Source: an uncultured Spirochaetaceae bacterium (lineage in GTDB: Bacteria > Spirochaetota > Spirochaetia > Sphaerochaetales > Sphaerochaetaceae). Taken from it: 64,000 nucleotides of DNA. The notes beneath the pieces were generated by a model. That model worked only from the letters and a program-made list of their open reading frames with translations. It was not told where the DNA came from and made no database searches. This document shows, one piece after another, positions 1-8,252 of the stretch; the first letter of the stretch is position 1, and every line of letters starts with the position of its first letter. The translations under genes were made by a program, and so were the position numbers. The stretch is taken from assembly GCA_944389145.1 (NCBI GenBank), contig CALXLH010000014.1, forward strand, positions 82,279-146,278. Reading direction: 5' to 3'.

Positions 1-1
1 C

Positions 2-58
2 GAAGGCGGGAGGCATGAGAGGCGCATTTCGAAGATGATGGCGCTGGAAGGAAGGTAA
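2..58 (+). CDS. rpiB: Ribose-5-phosphate isomerase B, C-terminal end (partial)
   Basis: Only the last 18 codons lie in the window; the frame is open from base 2 and stops with TAA at 56-58. The visible tail EGGRHERRISKMMALEGR matches the conserved C-terminus of RpiB/LacAB sugar-phosphate isomerases, where a GGRH-x-RR segment closes the protein and contacts the phosphate. RpiB interconverts ribose 5-phosphate and ribulose 5-phosphate in the cytoplasm. The gene is convergent with the minus-strand gene ending at 75, with only 16 bases between the stops. A small dyad (AGCCG-TCG-CGGCT, 63-75) sits in that gap. The assignment rests on a short tail, so LacA or LacB cannot be excluded. Confidence 0.6.
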   Translation, partial: EGGRHERRISKMMALEGR

Positions 59-74
59 GGATAGCCGTCGCGGC

Positions 75-593
75 TCAGAGGTAATCCCTGTATGTACCTC
101 TGACGTAATAATCGAGATTCAGCAGGGAGAATATAACGAGAACCTCGTTATTGACGGCATCATACCCTACCCCTGTCTTAAAGAGGCGCTCTCTCCTTCC
201 CGTGACAGGGCTGCCTACGGTAAGCGGCATGATGGATATGACAGGTCCTGCGCCGTTATTATCGGTACGATAGAATCCTCCGATGGAGATAAGGGTGTTG
301 ATGCCGGAACCTGCGACCTTCGACGCGGTGGACCGCCTTCCCATCATGGCATATGAGAAATCAAGGCCGAAGAGATTGCTCTGGAATGGATGGGGCACTA
401 CCTCGGATATCCCCCACAGGCCCATCTCCCAGCGTCCGGAAAGCCCTATGTTGATGCCGTAGGAAAAGCTTATGCCTCGCTCTGGCCAGCGGTACATCGA
501 ATGTCCGAACGACAGAGAGATATCATGATGATCGGAGGCAGGAAGCGAAAGCGATGCTAACATAAGCATCAGGATGATCAGGATCCTTCTCAT
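75..593 (-). CDS. Small exported protein, probable outer-membrane/beta-barrel type
   Basis: This is a 172-residue protein with a clear signal peptide: MRR, then a hydrophobic run to about residue 17, with likely cleavage after LPAS. The mature part alternates polar and aromatic residues (FSYGINIGLSGRWEMGLWG and similar stretches) and ends in a hydrophobic/aromatic strand, as in small beta-barrel or periplasmic proteins. No known domain is recognised. The ATG overlaps the stop of the upstream gene (ATGA, 590-593) and is preceded by GGGGAGGG, so the start is secure. It is the last gene of the operon that begins with dihydropyrimidinase at 4907. Function is unknown; an envelope role is inferred from the signal peptide and the neighbouring PLD lipoprotein. 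Confidence 0.7.
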   Translation of the reverse strand: MRRILIILMLMLASLSLPASDHHDISLSFGHSMYRWPERGISFSYGINIGLSGRWEMGLWGISEVVPHPFQSNLFGLDFSYAMMGRRSTASKVAGSGINTLISIGGFYRTDNNGAGPVISIMPLTVGSPVTGRRERLFKTGVGYDAVNNEVLVIFSLLNLDYYVRGTYRDYL

Positions 594-1105
594 CTTCTAC
601 CCTCCCCATGGCCGAAGAAGTATGAGAAGCGCAGCACATGCATTCCCCAGCCCCATCGGCCTTCCGTAATCGAATATAGCGCATAAGGCGAGAAGAACTC
701 AAAGATGAAATTGGTATCCTGGAATGAGAATGGAGCTATGCCAAGCAGTATATTCCATTCATCAGGCATCCTGTACTGTCCTCCCAGGGATACCTTAGGC
801 GCCCAGAGCATCGTATTAGGAAAGAGAACGTTGAATGGATGATCCGAAGTGGCGAATACAGGAGTAGATATCCTGAGATTAGCAGCCTGGAACACATGTC
901 CATAAGGCGAAAGATCAACGCTCAGCTCCACATCCCCTGCATGCATCTCCCTATCAGGAGAGAAGAACAGCGCGATATTCAGCGCTCCATACGACTCATT
1001 CGGAGACTGCTCGCCGACAGGGGCAAGCGAGTATCCTATGGCCGGAGCGGATAATGCCGGAAATGCCGCGGCCACGATAATCAGAAGGATCAGGAAACGC
1101 CTCAC
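590..1105 (-). CDS. Small exported protein, probable outer-membrane/beta-barrel type (GTG start)
   Basis: This exported protein of 171 residues begins VRRFLILLIIVAAAFPALSA, a typical signal peptide cleaved near ALSA. The chosen start is the GTG at 1105: GGAGG lies 5 bases upstream and the GTG follows the stop of the PLD gene by one base. The ATG at 1117 and the longer upstream frame would put non-signal sequence in front of the signal peptide. The mature part is rich in aromatic, strand-like segments and ends in FSYFFGHGEGRR. Its organisation resembles the next gene downstream, although I see no clear alignment between the two. Function is unknown. It is probably an envelope partner of the PLD lipoprotein encoded just before it. 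Confidence 0.65.
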   Translation of the reverse strand: MRRFLILLIIVAAAFPALSAPAIGYSLAPVGEQSPNESYGALNIALFFSPDREMHAGDVELSVDLSPYGHVFQAANLRISTPVFATSDHPFNVLFPNTMLWAPKVSLGGQYRMPDEWNILLGIAPFSFQDTNFIFEFFSPYALYSITEGRWGWGMHVLRFSYFFGHGEGRR

Positions 1106-1106
1106 T

Positions 1107-2387
1107 TCAGCCTCCATAATACATGAAGAGATAGGCAAGGAAGCTTCCCTCCTCTCTCTCAAGCCGCTCTGCCTCTTCCAGGGAAAGATGGAATGAGACC
1201 GGACGAACATCGTTATCGACATGTCGCTCCAGGAGCCCAGCGATCTCTGGGCTGTCTATCACGAGCGATAGCTCATGCGAGAGTTCCATGGAACGGAAAT
1301 TGAAATTCGTTGAACCGATGACGACGTAGCGTGAATCAACGATCATCAGCTTCTCATGCATGAGAGGAAGGAGCTCTCCATCCTCACCCCAGATCGTAAG
1401 GCTTACATCGGCTCCGGTAGACTCGATCAGCTCCGGCAGATAATGGTACATGCCTCCGGCCGCATAACCGCGAAGATCCACGGGAATCAGCATCTCGACC
1501 GATATGCCTCTATCTACGGCCTGGCGCACTCCCTTCTCCATATCATCATTCAGTATAGGAAGATATGGGAGCATGAGGATGTGGCTTTCAGCACTGCCGA
1601 AGAGAGATGCGAACATCCCGGATATACTGGCCTCGCTTCCAGGTCCGCGATTGAAGAGATAAGCGTCATACAGGCCTGAATCATCGGGATAGACGGCGAA
1701 ATCAGAATATGAGAGCTTCTCCACGCTGGATGCGTTCCAATTATCCACGAAGGCATGCATCAGCGTCTCTGCGAGGGCTGGGGAATCAAAGAGATACATG
1801 CTGTCCCTCTGGGTCTTCCCCTCGCCGGCTCCCATGGATATGTAGTTGAGATTGAGCCCTCCGATGGCAGCAAGGCGGCCATCTACGACGACAAGCTTGC
1901 GATGATCCCGGATCACAAGCGAGATCGGATTGATCAGGCGCATTGCCGATATCGGCGAATACTCCAGGAGATGTACGCCCGAGTCACGCAGGAAGTACAG
2001 CGGAGTCATGTAGTACTGCGTCTCCGTCATGTCATAGGAAGAGGTACCATCCATTATGAAATAGACATCCACCCCGCTCTCAGCCTTTGCCCTGATGGCA
2101 TCATAAAGGGGTTCGAGGTTTTCGGAGCTTGAGCCAAGGAATGTGGATATCAATATATAGTCATCGGCATCCTCTATGATCTCGATAAGGGCATGGAGCC
2201 ATTCCGTGCCATCGAAGAACATATCCGGCATGGGGACCCTTGTCTTCTCTCCGCCGAATGCGGCCAGCTTCTCTTCCTGCGAAAGTCCATCATCCCATGC
2301 GATATCAGAAATATACGCATCGGTAGTAGTCGCGCATGAGGATAAGATCAATATGAAAGCAGATAGCAGGATGCCTAGACGTCTCAT
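1107..2387 (-). CDS. Phospholipase D / cardiolipin synthase-family lipoprotein
   Basis: The 426-residue product carries two HKD motifs: H162-x-K164-x4-D169 (HRKLVVVD) and H344-x-K346-x4-D351 (HEKLMIVD). The second is followed by the usual IGSTNFNFRS. Two such motifs form one active site in PLD-superfamily phosphatidyltransferases such as cardiolipin synthase. The N-terminus is a lipoprotein signal peptide with lipobox LSSC at Cys18. That differs from ordinary ClsA, which starts with two membrane helices, and places the enzyme at the outer face of the inner membrane or in the periplasm. It could hydrolyse or transfer phospholipid headgroups; the substrate is not predictable. The ATG lies one base after the upstream HAD-deaminase stop, so it is translationally coupled within the hydantoinase operon. 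Confidence 0.85.
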   Translation of the reverse strand: MRRLGILLSAFILILSSCATTTDAYISDIAWDDGLSQEEKLAAFGGEKTRVPMPDMFFDGTEWLHALIEIIEDADDYILISTFLGSSSENLEPLYDAIRAKAESGVDVYFIMDGTSSYDMTETQYYMTPLYFLRDSGVHLLEYSPISAMRLINPISLVIRDHRKLVVVDGRLAAIGGLNLNYISMGAGEGKTQRDSMYLFDSPALAETLMHAFVDNWNASSVEKLSYSDFAVYPDDSGLYDAYLFNRGPGSEASISGMFASLFGSAESHILMLPYLPILNDDMEKGVRQAVDRGISVEMLIPVDLRGYAAGGMYHYLPELIESTGADVSLTIWGEDGELLPLMHEKLMIVDSRYVVIGSTNFNFRSMELSHELSLVIDSPEIAGLLERHVDNDVRPVSFHLSLEEAERLEREEGSFLAYLFMYYGG

Positions 2388-2388
2388 C

Positions 2389-3543
2389 TCAGCGTCTCAT
2401 CGTAGGGAATATGAATGGATTAGGCAACAGTTCTGAGAGCAAGAAACGCCGCTCCGTGCCTTTTGGCGAGAAAAGCAGGATCTCCGTCTCAGGCCTTGAG
2501 AACTCGGCAATGACCTGCAGGCACACCGCGCAAGGAGGAGCTGGGGGATCATCATCGGAACAGACGGCCAGGAGGTCAATCCCTATCGTCCCTTCTGCGG
2601 CTATTGCGGTGGTTATCGCATTACGCTCCGCACAGATCGTGGCACCGTATGACGAATTCTCCACATTGCATCCGGAATATATCCTGCCTGTCGCAGCAGA
2701 GAGGACCGCAGCTCCGACCTTGAATGAAGAGTAAGGAGCATACGCATTCTCCCTTGCCTCTGCAGCCATGCGCCTGGCCCGTTCTTCGACGACTGATCGC
2801 GGCATCTTCCTTTCAACTGGGAGGATCTCATTCGCTCCATATACCGTCCCGTGCCCTTTTCCTGAGAAATCCGAGATGATGCTATCCAGCTCTTCTGCCG
2901 TCGAGAACGATGGTATGGCAGAGAGATCTGAGATGACCGCATCCGCGCCGGCCTTTCCGGCCATCTCTCCGTCAATCGTCGTCATCAATGAGACGACACG
3001 GCACCCGGCGCTCCTTCCGCTCTCTATTCCAGCAGCGGTATCCTCGAACACGACAGCCTCGCTGCCATCGATCCCAAGACGTATGAGGCACAGCTCATAG
3101 ATATCCTTGCAGGGCTTGCTGCGACGCACATCATCGCCCGTGGCAATGACATCGAAGTCATTTTCCGAAAGGCCTATCGATCTGATGTTCTCCTGCACCT
3201 TCCATGAAAGCGCGGATGATGCGACAGCTGTCAGCATACCCGCCTTCCTTGCGTTCCTTACGATATCGACGGCTCCTGGCAGCGCGATATTCCTTCCATG
3301 CACCACCTCCGGATAGCGCTTCCTGAAATATGCAGCGGCATCATCATATGAGAAATCACGGATTCCCAACGTCCGGGCAGTATCGCAGAAGAATACCCTG
3401 TCCCCAGCCCCGAGATTGCCTTTGAACGCAGAGCTGTCAGCAGCGAATCCCAGAGAACGGAAATACTCGATCCCGATCGTGATCGAGATAGGCTCGCTAT
3501 CAGAAAGGACGCCATCCATGTCAAAGAGGAGCGCTCGTATCAT
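2389..3543 (-). CDS. HAD-family phosphatase fused to cytidine deaminase
   Basis: Two complete domains are joined in one 384-residue chain. Residues 1-215 form a beta-phosphoglucomutase-like HAD hydrolase: DMDGVLSDSEP gives nucleophile Asp8 and Asp10, with the KP(C)KD lysine near 145 and FEDTAAGIES near 170. Residues about 245-384 form a homotetramer-type cytidine deaminase: CNVENSSYGATICAERNA contains zinc ligand Cys304 and catalytic Glu306, and PPCAVC supplies Cys338 and Cys341. All key residues of both domains are present. The likely chemistry is dephosphorylation of a (pyrimidine) nucleotide or sugar phosphate plus deamination of cytidine/deoxycytidine to uridine/deoxyuridine. The ATG overlaps the dihydropyrimidinase stop (ATGA), which fits a pyrimidine salvage/catabolism role. 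The HAD substrate is inference. Confidence 0.85.
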   Translation of the reverse strand: MIRALLFDMDGVLSDSEPISITIGIEYFRSLGFAADSSAFKGNLGAGDRVFFCDTARTLGIRDFSYDDAAAYFRKRYPEVVHGRNIALPGAVDIVRNARKAGMLTAVASSALSWKVQENIRSIGLSENDFDVIATGDDVRRSKPCKDIYELCLIRLGIDGSEAVVFEDTAAGIESGRSAGCRVVSLMTTIDGEMAGKAGADAVISDLSAIPSFSTAEELDSIISDFSGKGHGTVYGANEILPVERKMPRSVVEERARRMAAEARENAYAPYSSFKVGAAVLSAATGRIYSGCNVENSSYGATICAERNAITTAIAAEGTIGIDLLAVCSDDDPPAPPCAVCLQVIAEFSRPETEILLFSPKGTERRFLLSELLPNPFIFPTMRR

Positions 3544-4907
3544 CGCTTAGCCCTTATGAACCTTCCGTCGCCGCTTATCCCAAGATATATGCCGTCTCCC
3601 ATTACCAGCCGGCCACGCAGATAGGTCATCACGACCTTCCCGATGACGTTGAATCCTTCATAGGCGGTGTATCCGGAAGCCGAATGAAGCGTCTCTGAGG
3701 ATAGCACCCATGGCCACTCGGGAGCAAAAAGGACGATATCAGCATCGGATCCCTCTCTCAGGACACCCTTCTCAGGATAAAGGCCGAAGAGCTTTGCCGG
3801 CCCGGTAGAGAGCAGGTTGACTACCTGAGATAACGATAGCTTGCCGCTTGAATGGGCGAATGTGTTTATCAATGGTAGTAGTTCCTCAGTTCCAGGAATT
3901 CCTGGATAGATCGTACGGCAATCATCCGATGACAGCTTCTGCTCACGGGTAAATGAGCAATGATCCGTCGCCACGACCTGTATCTCTCCATCAAGAAGAG
4001 CCTCCTGCAGCGCCTTGTTATCCTCCGGGGTACGCAAAGGCGGCGTCATGACATAAAGAGAGCCATCCTCGCCTTCAAGCCTGGACTTATCAAGGAACAG
4101 GTAGTGAGGCGTGGTCTCTACATTCACGGTTACTCCTCGGCTCCTGAGCTCGCGTACTGCCTCAAGGCCAGCCTTCGATGAGAGGTGTACGACATATATG
4201 CTCATGCCGATCTCCTCTGCGATTCCTCCTACATATCTTATCGCGGCGGCCTCTACCTCTGCAGGACGCAGCGCCGCGTGATCTATAGGACGATGACCGC
4301 CCTTCCAGCCTGCGTTGATCTCCTCGATGAGCTTATCATCCTCACAGTGTATAGTGACCATGATGCCAAGCGATGAGGCAGCACGGAATATCTCCTTAAG
4401 CTCATCGCGCTTTTCCACGAGGTACCCAACATCACGGTATGTAGTGAAGATCTTGATAGTACCGCATCCTGCAGCCCTGATTTCCTCAAGCTCTGTCTGG
4501 ATATCATCACGATATCCATAGACCCCCTGATGCAGGGCATAGTCTATCGCCATTGGCCTCATCTCATGCCGGCGCTCAGACAATGACTCCAGCAGGGACT
4601 CCTTGTTATCATCGGCAAAATCGACAACGGTAGTGACGCCGCCGAACGCGGCAAGCTTGGAGCCCTCCTCGAAGGAATCCGCGGTCACGGTTCCTCTTGA
4701 TACCAGATGGTAATGCGTATGGGCATCGATTATGCCGGGAAGCACGCAGAGCCCATCCGCATGGATTATATCAGTTCCCTGAGGAAGCCTTGACTCATCT
4801 ATATGAGGTGCGATCCTTACGATCTTCGAGCCATCGACGAGGATATCGGAATGCCTCGTCCATTCAGTATCTACGATCAGTCCGTTCTTTATCAAAAGGG
4901 TTGACAT
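3540..4907 (-). CDS. hydA: Dihydropyrimidinase / D-hydantoinase family amidohydrolase
   Basis: This is a full-length (455 aa) cyclic amidohydrolase. The binuclear metal site is intact: His63-x-His65 (DAHTHYH), the carbamylated Lys152 (TIKIFTTY), His187, His241 (VVHLSS) and Asp315 (VVATDHC). The family opens dihydrouracil, dihydrothymine or 5-substituted hydantoins; allantoinase and other hydantoinases are close relatives, so the substrate is open. The motif is nearest to dihydropyrimidinase. It is the first gene of a five-gene minus-strand operon, and its stop overlaps the start of the HAD-cytidine deaminase fusion. The ribosome-binding site before the ATG at 4907 is weak (AAGGGA about 13 bases upstream). 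Confidence 0.85.
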   Translation of the reverse strand: MSTLLIKNGLIVDTEWTRHSDILVDGSKIVRIAPHIDESRLPQGTDIIHADGLCVLPGIIDAHTHYHLVSRGTVTADSFEEGSKLAAFGGVTTVVDFADDNKESLLESLSERRHEMRPMAIDYALHQGVYGYRDDIQTELEEIRAAGCGTIKIFTTYRDVGYLVEKRDELKEIFRAASSLGIMVTIHCEDDKLIEEINAGWKGGHRPIDHAALRPAEVEAAAIRYVGGIAEEIGMSIYVVHLSSKAGLEAVRELRSRGVTVNVETTPHYLFLDKSRLEGEDGSLYVMTPPLRTPEDNKALQEALLDGEIQVVATDHCSFTREQKLSSDDCRTIYPGIPGTEELLPLINTFAHSSGKLSLSQVVNLLSTGPAKLFGLYPEKGVLREGSDADIVLFAPEWPWVLSSETLHSASGYTAYEGFNVIGKVVMTYLRGRLVMGDGIYLGISGDGRFIRAKR

Positions 4908-5008
4908 ACATTAAGGATAATCCCTTTGCATGGGTCGTTCAAATGATTTCCTCATGATGAAAATCAGCCGAAGCCCCCTAGAAAGGCAATCCCCTTTCTC
5001 TTCCAAGC

Positions 5009-5668
5009 TCACATGAACAGCCTTTCCAGCCCTAGGCCATGGATCATCGATACTATGTCCTTGGTCCGAGAGCATCCAGTCTTGGAAAGCAGTGTCCTTA
5101 TCTGCGATTTTACCGTGACCGGCTCCACGAAACGCTTTGCTGCGATCTCCTTGACCTTCATTCCCTGCAGGAAACAGGAGATGAGCTCACGCTCAGCAGT
5201 CGTCAGCGATGAAAGATGCTGGATGAAGAACAGGAGATTCTGCTCGCTCTGCCGAAGTCTCTTATACTCACCCATCAGCACTCCATGCACGCGGTCAGAC
5301 AGCCGGGGACGCCCTGCCTCGACATCCCTTATATGCCTCGCGATCTCTGCCATCCCTGATCCCTTGACTACGAAATCCTTGGCTCCTGTCGCCATGGCCG
5401 TCATGATCATCTGATCATCATCATGGCTGGTAAGGAATATGATCCTGGCCTCAGGATCTCCCTCAAGGATCCTCTCGGTTGCCTTTATGCCGGCATCGGC
5501 ACTCTCCATCTCTATATCCATCAGCACGATGATTCCTTTCTCATACCGTTCCACGGCCTCATATCCGCTTGAAGCAAGGGCCTTGACCTCAAAGCCTTCC
5601 TCCTCCAGACCGGCCTTGAGATCCTCGCGTATGATATCGAAATCATCGGCTATCATCAGTCCTGACAT
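5009..5668 (-). CDS. NarL/FixJ-type response regulator
   Basis: This protein of 219 residues has a receiver domain (1-125) with acidic pocket Asp8/Asp9 (IADDFD), phospho-acceptor Asp51 (VLMDIE) and switch Lys102 (DFVVKGS). A LuxR-type helix-turn-helix follows at the C-terminus (about 150-212: LTTAERELISCFLQGMKVKE, then a recognition helix ending VKSQIRTLLSK). It is a DNA-binding transcription factor phosphorylated by the sensor kinase encoded just upstream; the two genes overlap by 13 bases (5656-5668). GGAGGAGAATGG precedes the ATG. Targets are not apparent from the sequence. Confidence 0.9.
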   Translation of the reverse strand: MSGLMIADDFDIIREDLKAGLEEEGFEVKALASSGYEAVERYEKGIIVLMDIEMESADAGIKATERILEGDPEARIIFLTSHDDDQMIMTAMATGAKDFVVKGSGMAEIARHIRDVEAGRPRLSDRVHGVLMGEYKRLRQSEQNLLFFIQHLSSLTTAERELISCFLQGMKVKEIAAKRFVEPVTVKSQIRTLLSKTGCSRTKDIVSMIHGLGLERLFM

Positions 5669-7149
5669 CCATTCTCCTCCCTCCTGTCATATCGAGGCAG
5701 CAGGATGATGAAGCGCGTACCCCTTCCCATCCTTGTCTCGAATCTGACCGACCCAAGATGCATCCTTATTATACTACGGGCAAAATACATTCCCATTCCC
5801 CAGTTCGACGAGCTGTTCTTGCTGGAATAGAAAGGCTCCCATATCCGGTGCTGCGCTTCTTTCGGGATTCCTGTCCCATTGTCCTGTATCGTGATAGATA
5901 CCCAGAGACGCTCAAGGGACACAGCAAGCTGCACAGGATCGGATCTGGAGGCAGAGAGCGTCGCCTCCCAGCCATTCACGAGTATGTTTGACAAGGCTTC
6001 GGAGAGATTATCGGTATCCGCAAGGACATTGATGCACTCCATGAATCCTGATGCATCGATAAGGATCCCAGGGCAGGCTCTCTCAGCCTTACGCAAAGCT
6101 TCTTCCAGGACTGTCTCTATCGGTACTGCATCAAGATGCACGGATCTGCTGCTGATCGCTCCATGAAGCCTCTCCATGCGCGTCAGCAGCTTATCCATCA
6201 TCAGCTTCAGATCATCCAGCTCCTTCCCCTGGTACCCGTTCTTCTCTATGCGCGATATCAGGATCCTGGAAGCAAGAATCTCATTCTTCGTGCCATGTAT
6301 GAACATGCTGACACCAGCAGAGGCATCATTGGCCTTCCTTCGCAGGGCGACCTCCTCATGCTCATCATCGAGTATCACCCTGAGATAGCGGAGCGTACCG
6401 TAGCATCCGGCAGCAGAGGCTACGAAGCTAAGGGCCATGACGGCAACGTACATTCCGTCAGATATCCCGGATGTAAGATACCAGAGCCCGAGGTTCCACA
6501 TGTAATCATTGCTGTAGAAGAGGTATATCTGGGCCGGATCCTGCGGAGCATACAACGCATATACGATGGCAAGCGATGCAAGGATCATCATCTTTGTGAT
6601 GAACCTGCGACGGAAGAATGATGATGTGATAGAGAAGTATTCATGGATCATTACCGCGATTGATGCCGCGATATAGAGATAGATCCAGGTGCGGGAGAAG
6701 TACACGGCTGCCTTCAGGATCCATGGCCATGGCGCTATGAACGCCTTGAATACAGGGGGAATATAGATTATGAGCGACAAGACAGGAAGGACAGCGAGCG
6801 TCCACCATAGCCTCTTCATCCTCAGCGCAAGGGGGAAATAAGAGAACGAGAACGCTGCAAGCAGTATGAAGAGAGGAAAAAGAAAGCGTCCCAGCGCAAC
6901 GATATAGCCTAGCTGTCCAAGCGTCATCACGCGGTACTGCATCCACCTCCTTATCTCGTCAAGGCCATACAGCAGGACAGATGTAGCCTCCGTTATTCCG
7001 CCCTTCTTCGCGATATACAGCAGTATTCCCAGGATGAACGTGAATAATGATAGAGAGGAGAGGAAGAGGAAAACGGAACGCCTATCCCTGCGAAGCAGCA
7101 GGAATACGCCCTCAATCAGCAAAAGAAGGGTTATCAGCGTAAACAGCAT
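5656..7149 (-). CDS. Multi-pass membrane sensor histidine kinase
   Basis: The N-terminal half (to about residue 260) holds roughly eight hydrophobic segments with no recognisable extracellular ligand domain. It is followed by a short linker and a kinase core: H box MFIHGTKNEI (His285), N box LSNILVNGWEA, G1 box QDNGTGIP and G2 box WGMGMYFA. The C-terminus has the usual GTRFIILLP strand of HATPase_c. I chose the ATG at 7149 (497 aa) because AAGGGAG lies 5 bases upstream and the hydrophobic segment starts at once; an ATG at 7176 would add nine residues and lacks a ribosome-binding site. It pairs with the NarL-type regulator. The signal is unknown; membrane-embedded sensing is inferred from the architecture. 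Confidence 0.85.
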   Translation of the reverse strand: MLFTLITLLLLIEGVFLLLRRDRRSVFLFLSSLSLFTFILGILLYIAKKGGITEATSVLLYGLDEIRRWMQYRVMTLGQLGYIVALGRFLFPLFILLAAFSFSYFPLALRMKRLWWTLAVLPVLSLIIYIPPVFKAFIAPWPWILKAAVYFSRTWIYLYIAASIAVMIHEYFSITSSFFRRRFITKMMILASLAIVYALYAPQDPAQIYLFYSNDYMWNLGLWYLTSGISDGMYVAVMALSFVASAAGCYGTLRYLRVILDDEHEEVALRRKANDASAGVSMFIHGTKNEILASRILISRIEKNGYQGKELDDLKLMMDKLLTRMERLHGAISSRSVHLDAVPIETVLEEALRKAERACPGILIDASGFMECINVLADTDNLSEALSNILVNGWEATLSASRSDPVQLAVSLERLWVSITIQDNGTGIPKEAQHRIWEPFYSSKNSSSNWGMGMYFARSIIRMHLGSVRFETRMGRGTRFIILLPRYDRREENGCQD

Positions 7150-7201
7150 CCTATCTCCCTTATAGGATTCTACCATCGCGCATTTCAGGAAACAAGGAAA
7201 A

Positions 7202-7226
7202 GGCCGCAGGGGTGATTCCTGCGGCC
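7202..7226 (-). terminator. Rho-independent terminator of the ABC transporter operon
   Basis: A perfect 9-bp stem (GGCCGCAGG/CCTGCGGCC) with a 7-base loop lies 22 bases downstream of the substrate-binding-protein stop. On the minus strand it is followed by TTTTCCTTGTTT. It separates the ABC operon from the two-component system. Confidence 0.8.
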
Positions 7227-7247
7227 AGGGAGATGTTATATGAAACT

Positions 7248-8237
7248 TCAGCTAGCTGCTTCTGTCATCACATCGAAGAGCACATACGAATCAATCGTCG
7301 CGCTCTGGTCGGCATTCTCGCCGAATCCGGCTTTCTGTACCTCATAGAGGCTCTCTATCGTCCCATCTTCTATCTGGGAGACAAGCTCCGCGCTCGTCAG
7401 CCATTCGGCATCGCCGCGCTGTGCATATACGGTATCGAAATCAGTACCGAGGACCTCGGCGACCCATCCGATTACCTCGTCCTCATGCTCTGCCCTGTAA
7501 TCCATTCCGGCATAAAGGCCCTTCACGAAGGAGACCAGGAGGTCATGGTTCTCCTCTGCGAATGACGGCATGACGATCCAGGATGCGATCGAGGCAGTCC
7601 TATCAGAGAACGTGAGATTGTCTGAGAGGATGAAGGCATCATCGCCGGTATTCTCAAGGATAGTGAATGATGACGGAGACCATGTCGCGCACGCATCGAG
7701 GGAACCGGAGGTCATCGCCGATGTGATAGCGGAGGCATCCATCTCATATGCGGTGATGTCATCAAACGAAAGCCCTGCTTCCTCAAGCGTCCATCTGAGA
7801 ATCGTCTCCGATGATGTGCCTGAGGCATATCCTACGTTCTTTCCCTTCAGTGAAGCCGGATCCTCGGTAACCCCATGGCTCTTGAGGCCGATCACGGCAT
7901 CACCGTTTCCGACATGGGAGAAGCAGAAGATATCTGCCTGGCCATTGATGCAGAGCCTATGGGCTCCATGCCCGATATATCCAACATCGATGGAACCGGA
8001 CTCCATAGCGGCTATGATAGTCGGGCCATCGGCGAACTCGACAAGCTGTACCTCGATACCCTGATCAGCGAATGCGCCAGATCTCATTCCGGCAACGACG
8101 CTCCAGAGGGAAGCATAGTTTGCCATATATGCGACACGTACGGTCCTAAGTCCATCACTGCTCTCGCTTGAGCCGCCAGCAAAGGCTCCTGACAGCGCCA
8201 CGAGCGCGATAAGCATGATTGCGATTGCCTTCTTCAT
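7248..8237 (-). CDS. ABC transporter substrate-binding protein, nitrate/sulfonate/taurine (SsuA/TauA-like) type
   Basis: The product is a 329-residue exported binding protein. Its signal peptide (MKKAIAIMLIALVALSGAFA) is followed by GGSSESS, the low-complexity linker common in spirochaete transport proteins; no lipobox cysteine is present. The mature domain resembles the NMT1/THI5-like and SsuA/TauA periplasmic-binding family. Recognisable features are RVAYMANYASLW near the N-terminus, the GSIDVGYIGHGAH segment, VGYASGTSSE around residue 130, and MDASAITSAMTSGSLDACATW. It is the last gene of a permease-ATPase-SBP operon and has a strong RBS (AAAAGGAG). The ligand could be a sulfonate, taurine, a pyrimidine precursor or another small organic molecule; nothing nearby fixes it. 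Confidence 0.85.
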   Translation of the reverse strand: MKKAIAIMLIALVALSGAFAGGSSESSDGLRTVRVAYMANYASLWSVVAGMRSGAFADQGIEVQLVEFADGPTIIAAMESGSIDVGYIGHGAHRLCINGQADIFCFSHVGNGDAVIGLKSHGVTEDPASLKGKNVGYASGTSSETILRWTLEEAGLSFDDITAYEMDASAITSAMTSGSLDACATWSPSSFTILENTGDDAFILSDNLTFSDRTASIASWIVMPSFAEENHDLLVSFVKGLYAGMDYRAEHEDEVIGWVAEVLGTDFDTVYAQRGDAEWLTSAELVSQIEDGTIESLYEVQKAGFGENADQSATIDSYVLFDVMTEAAS

Positions 8238-8252
8238 TCAAAACTCCTTTTA

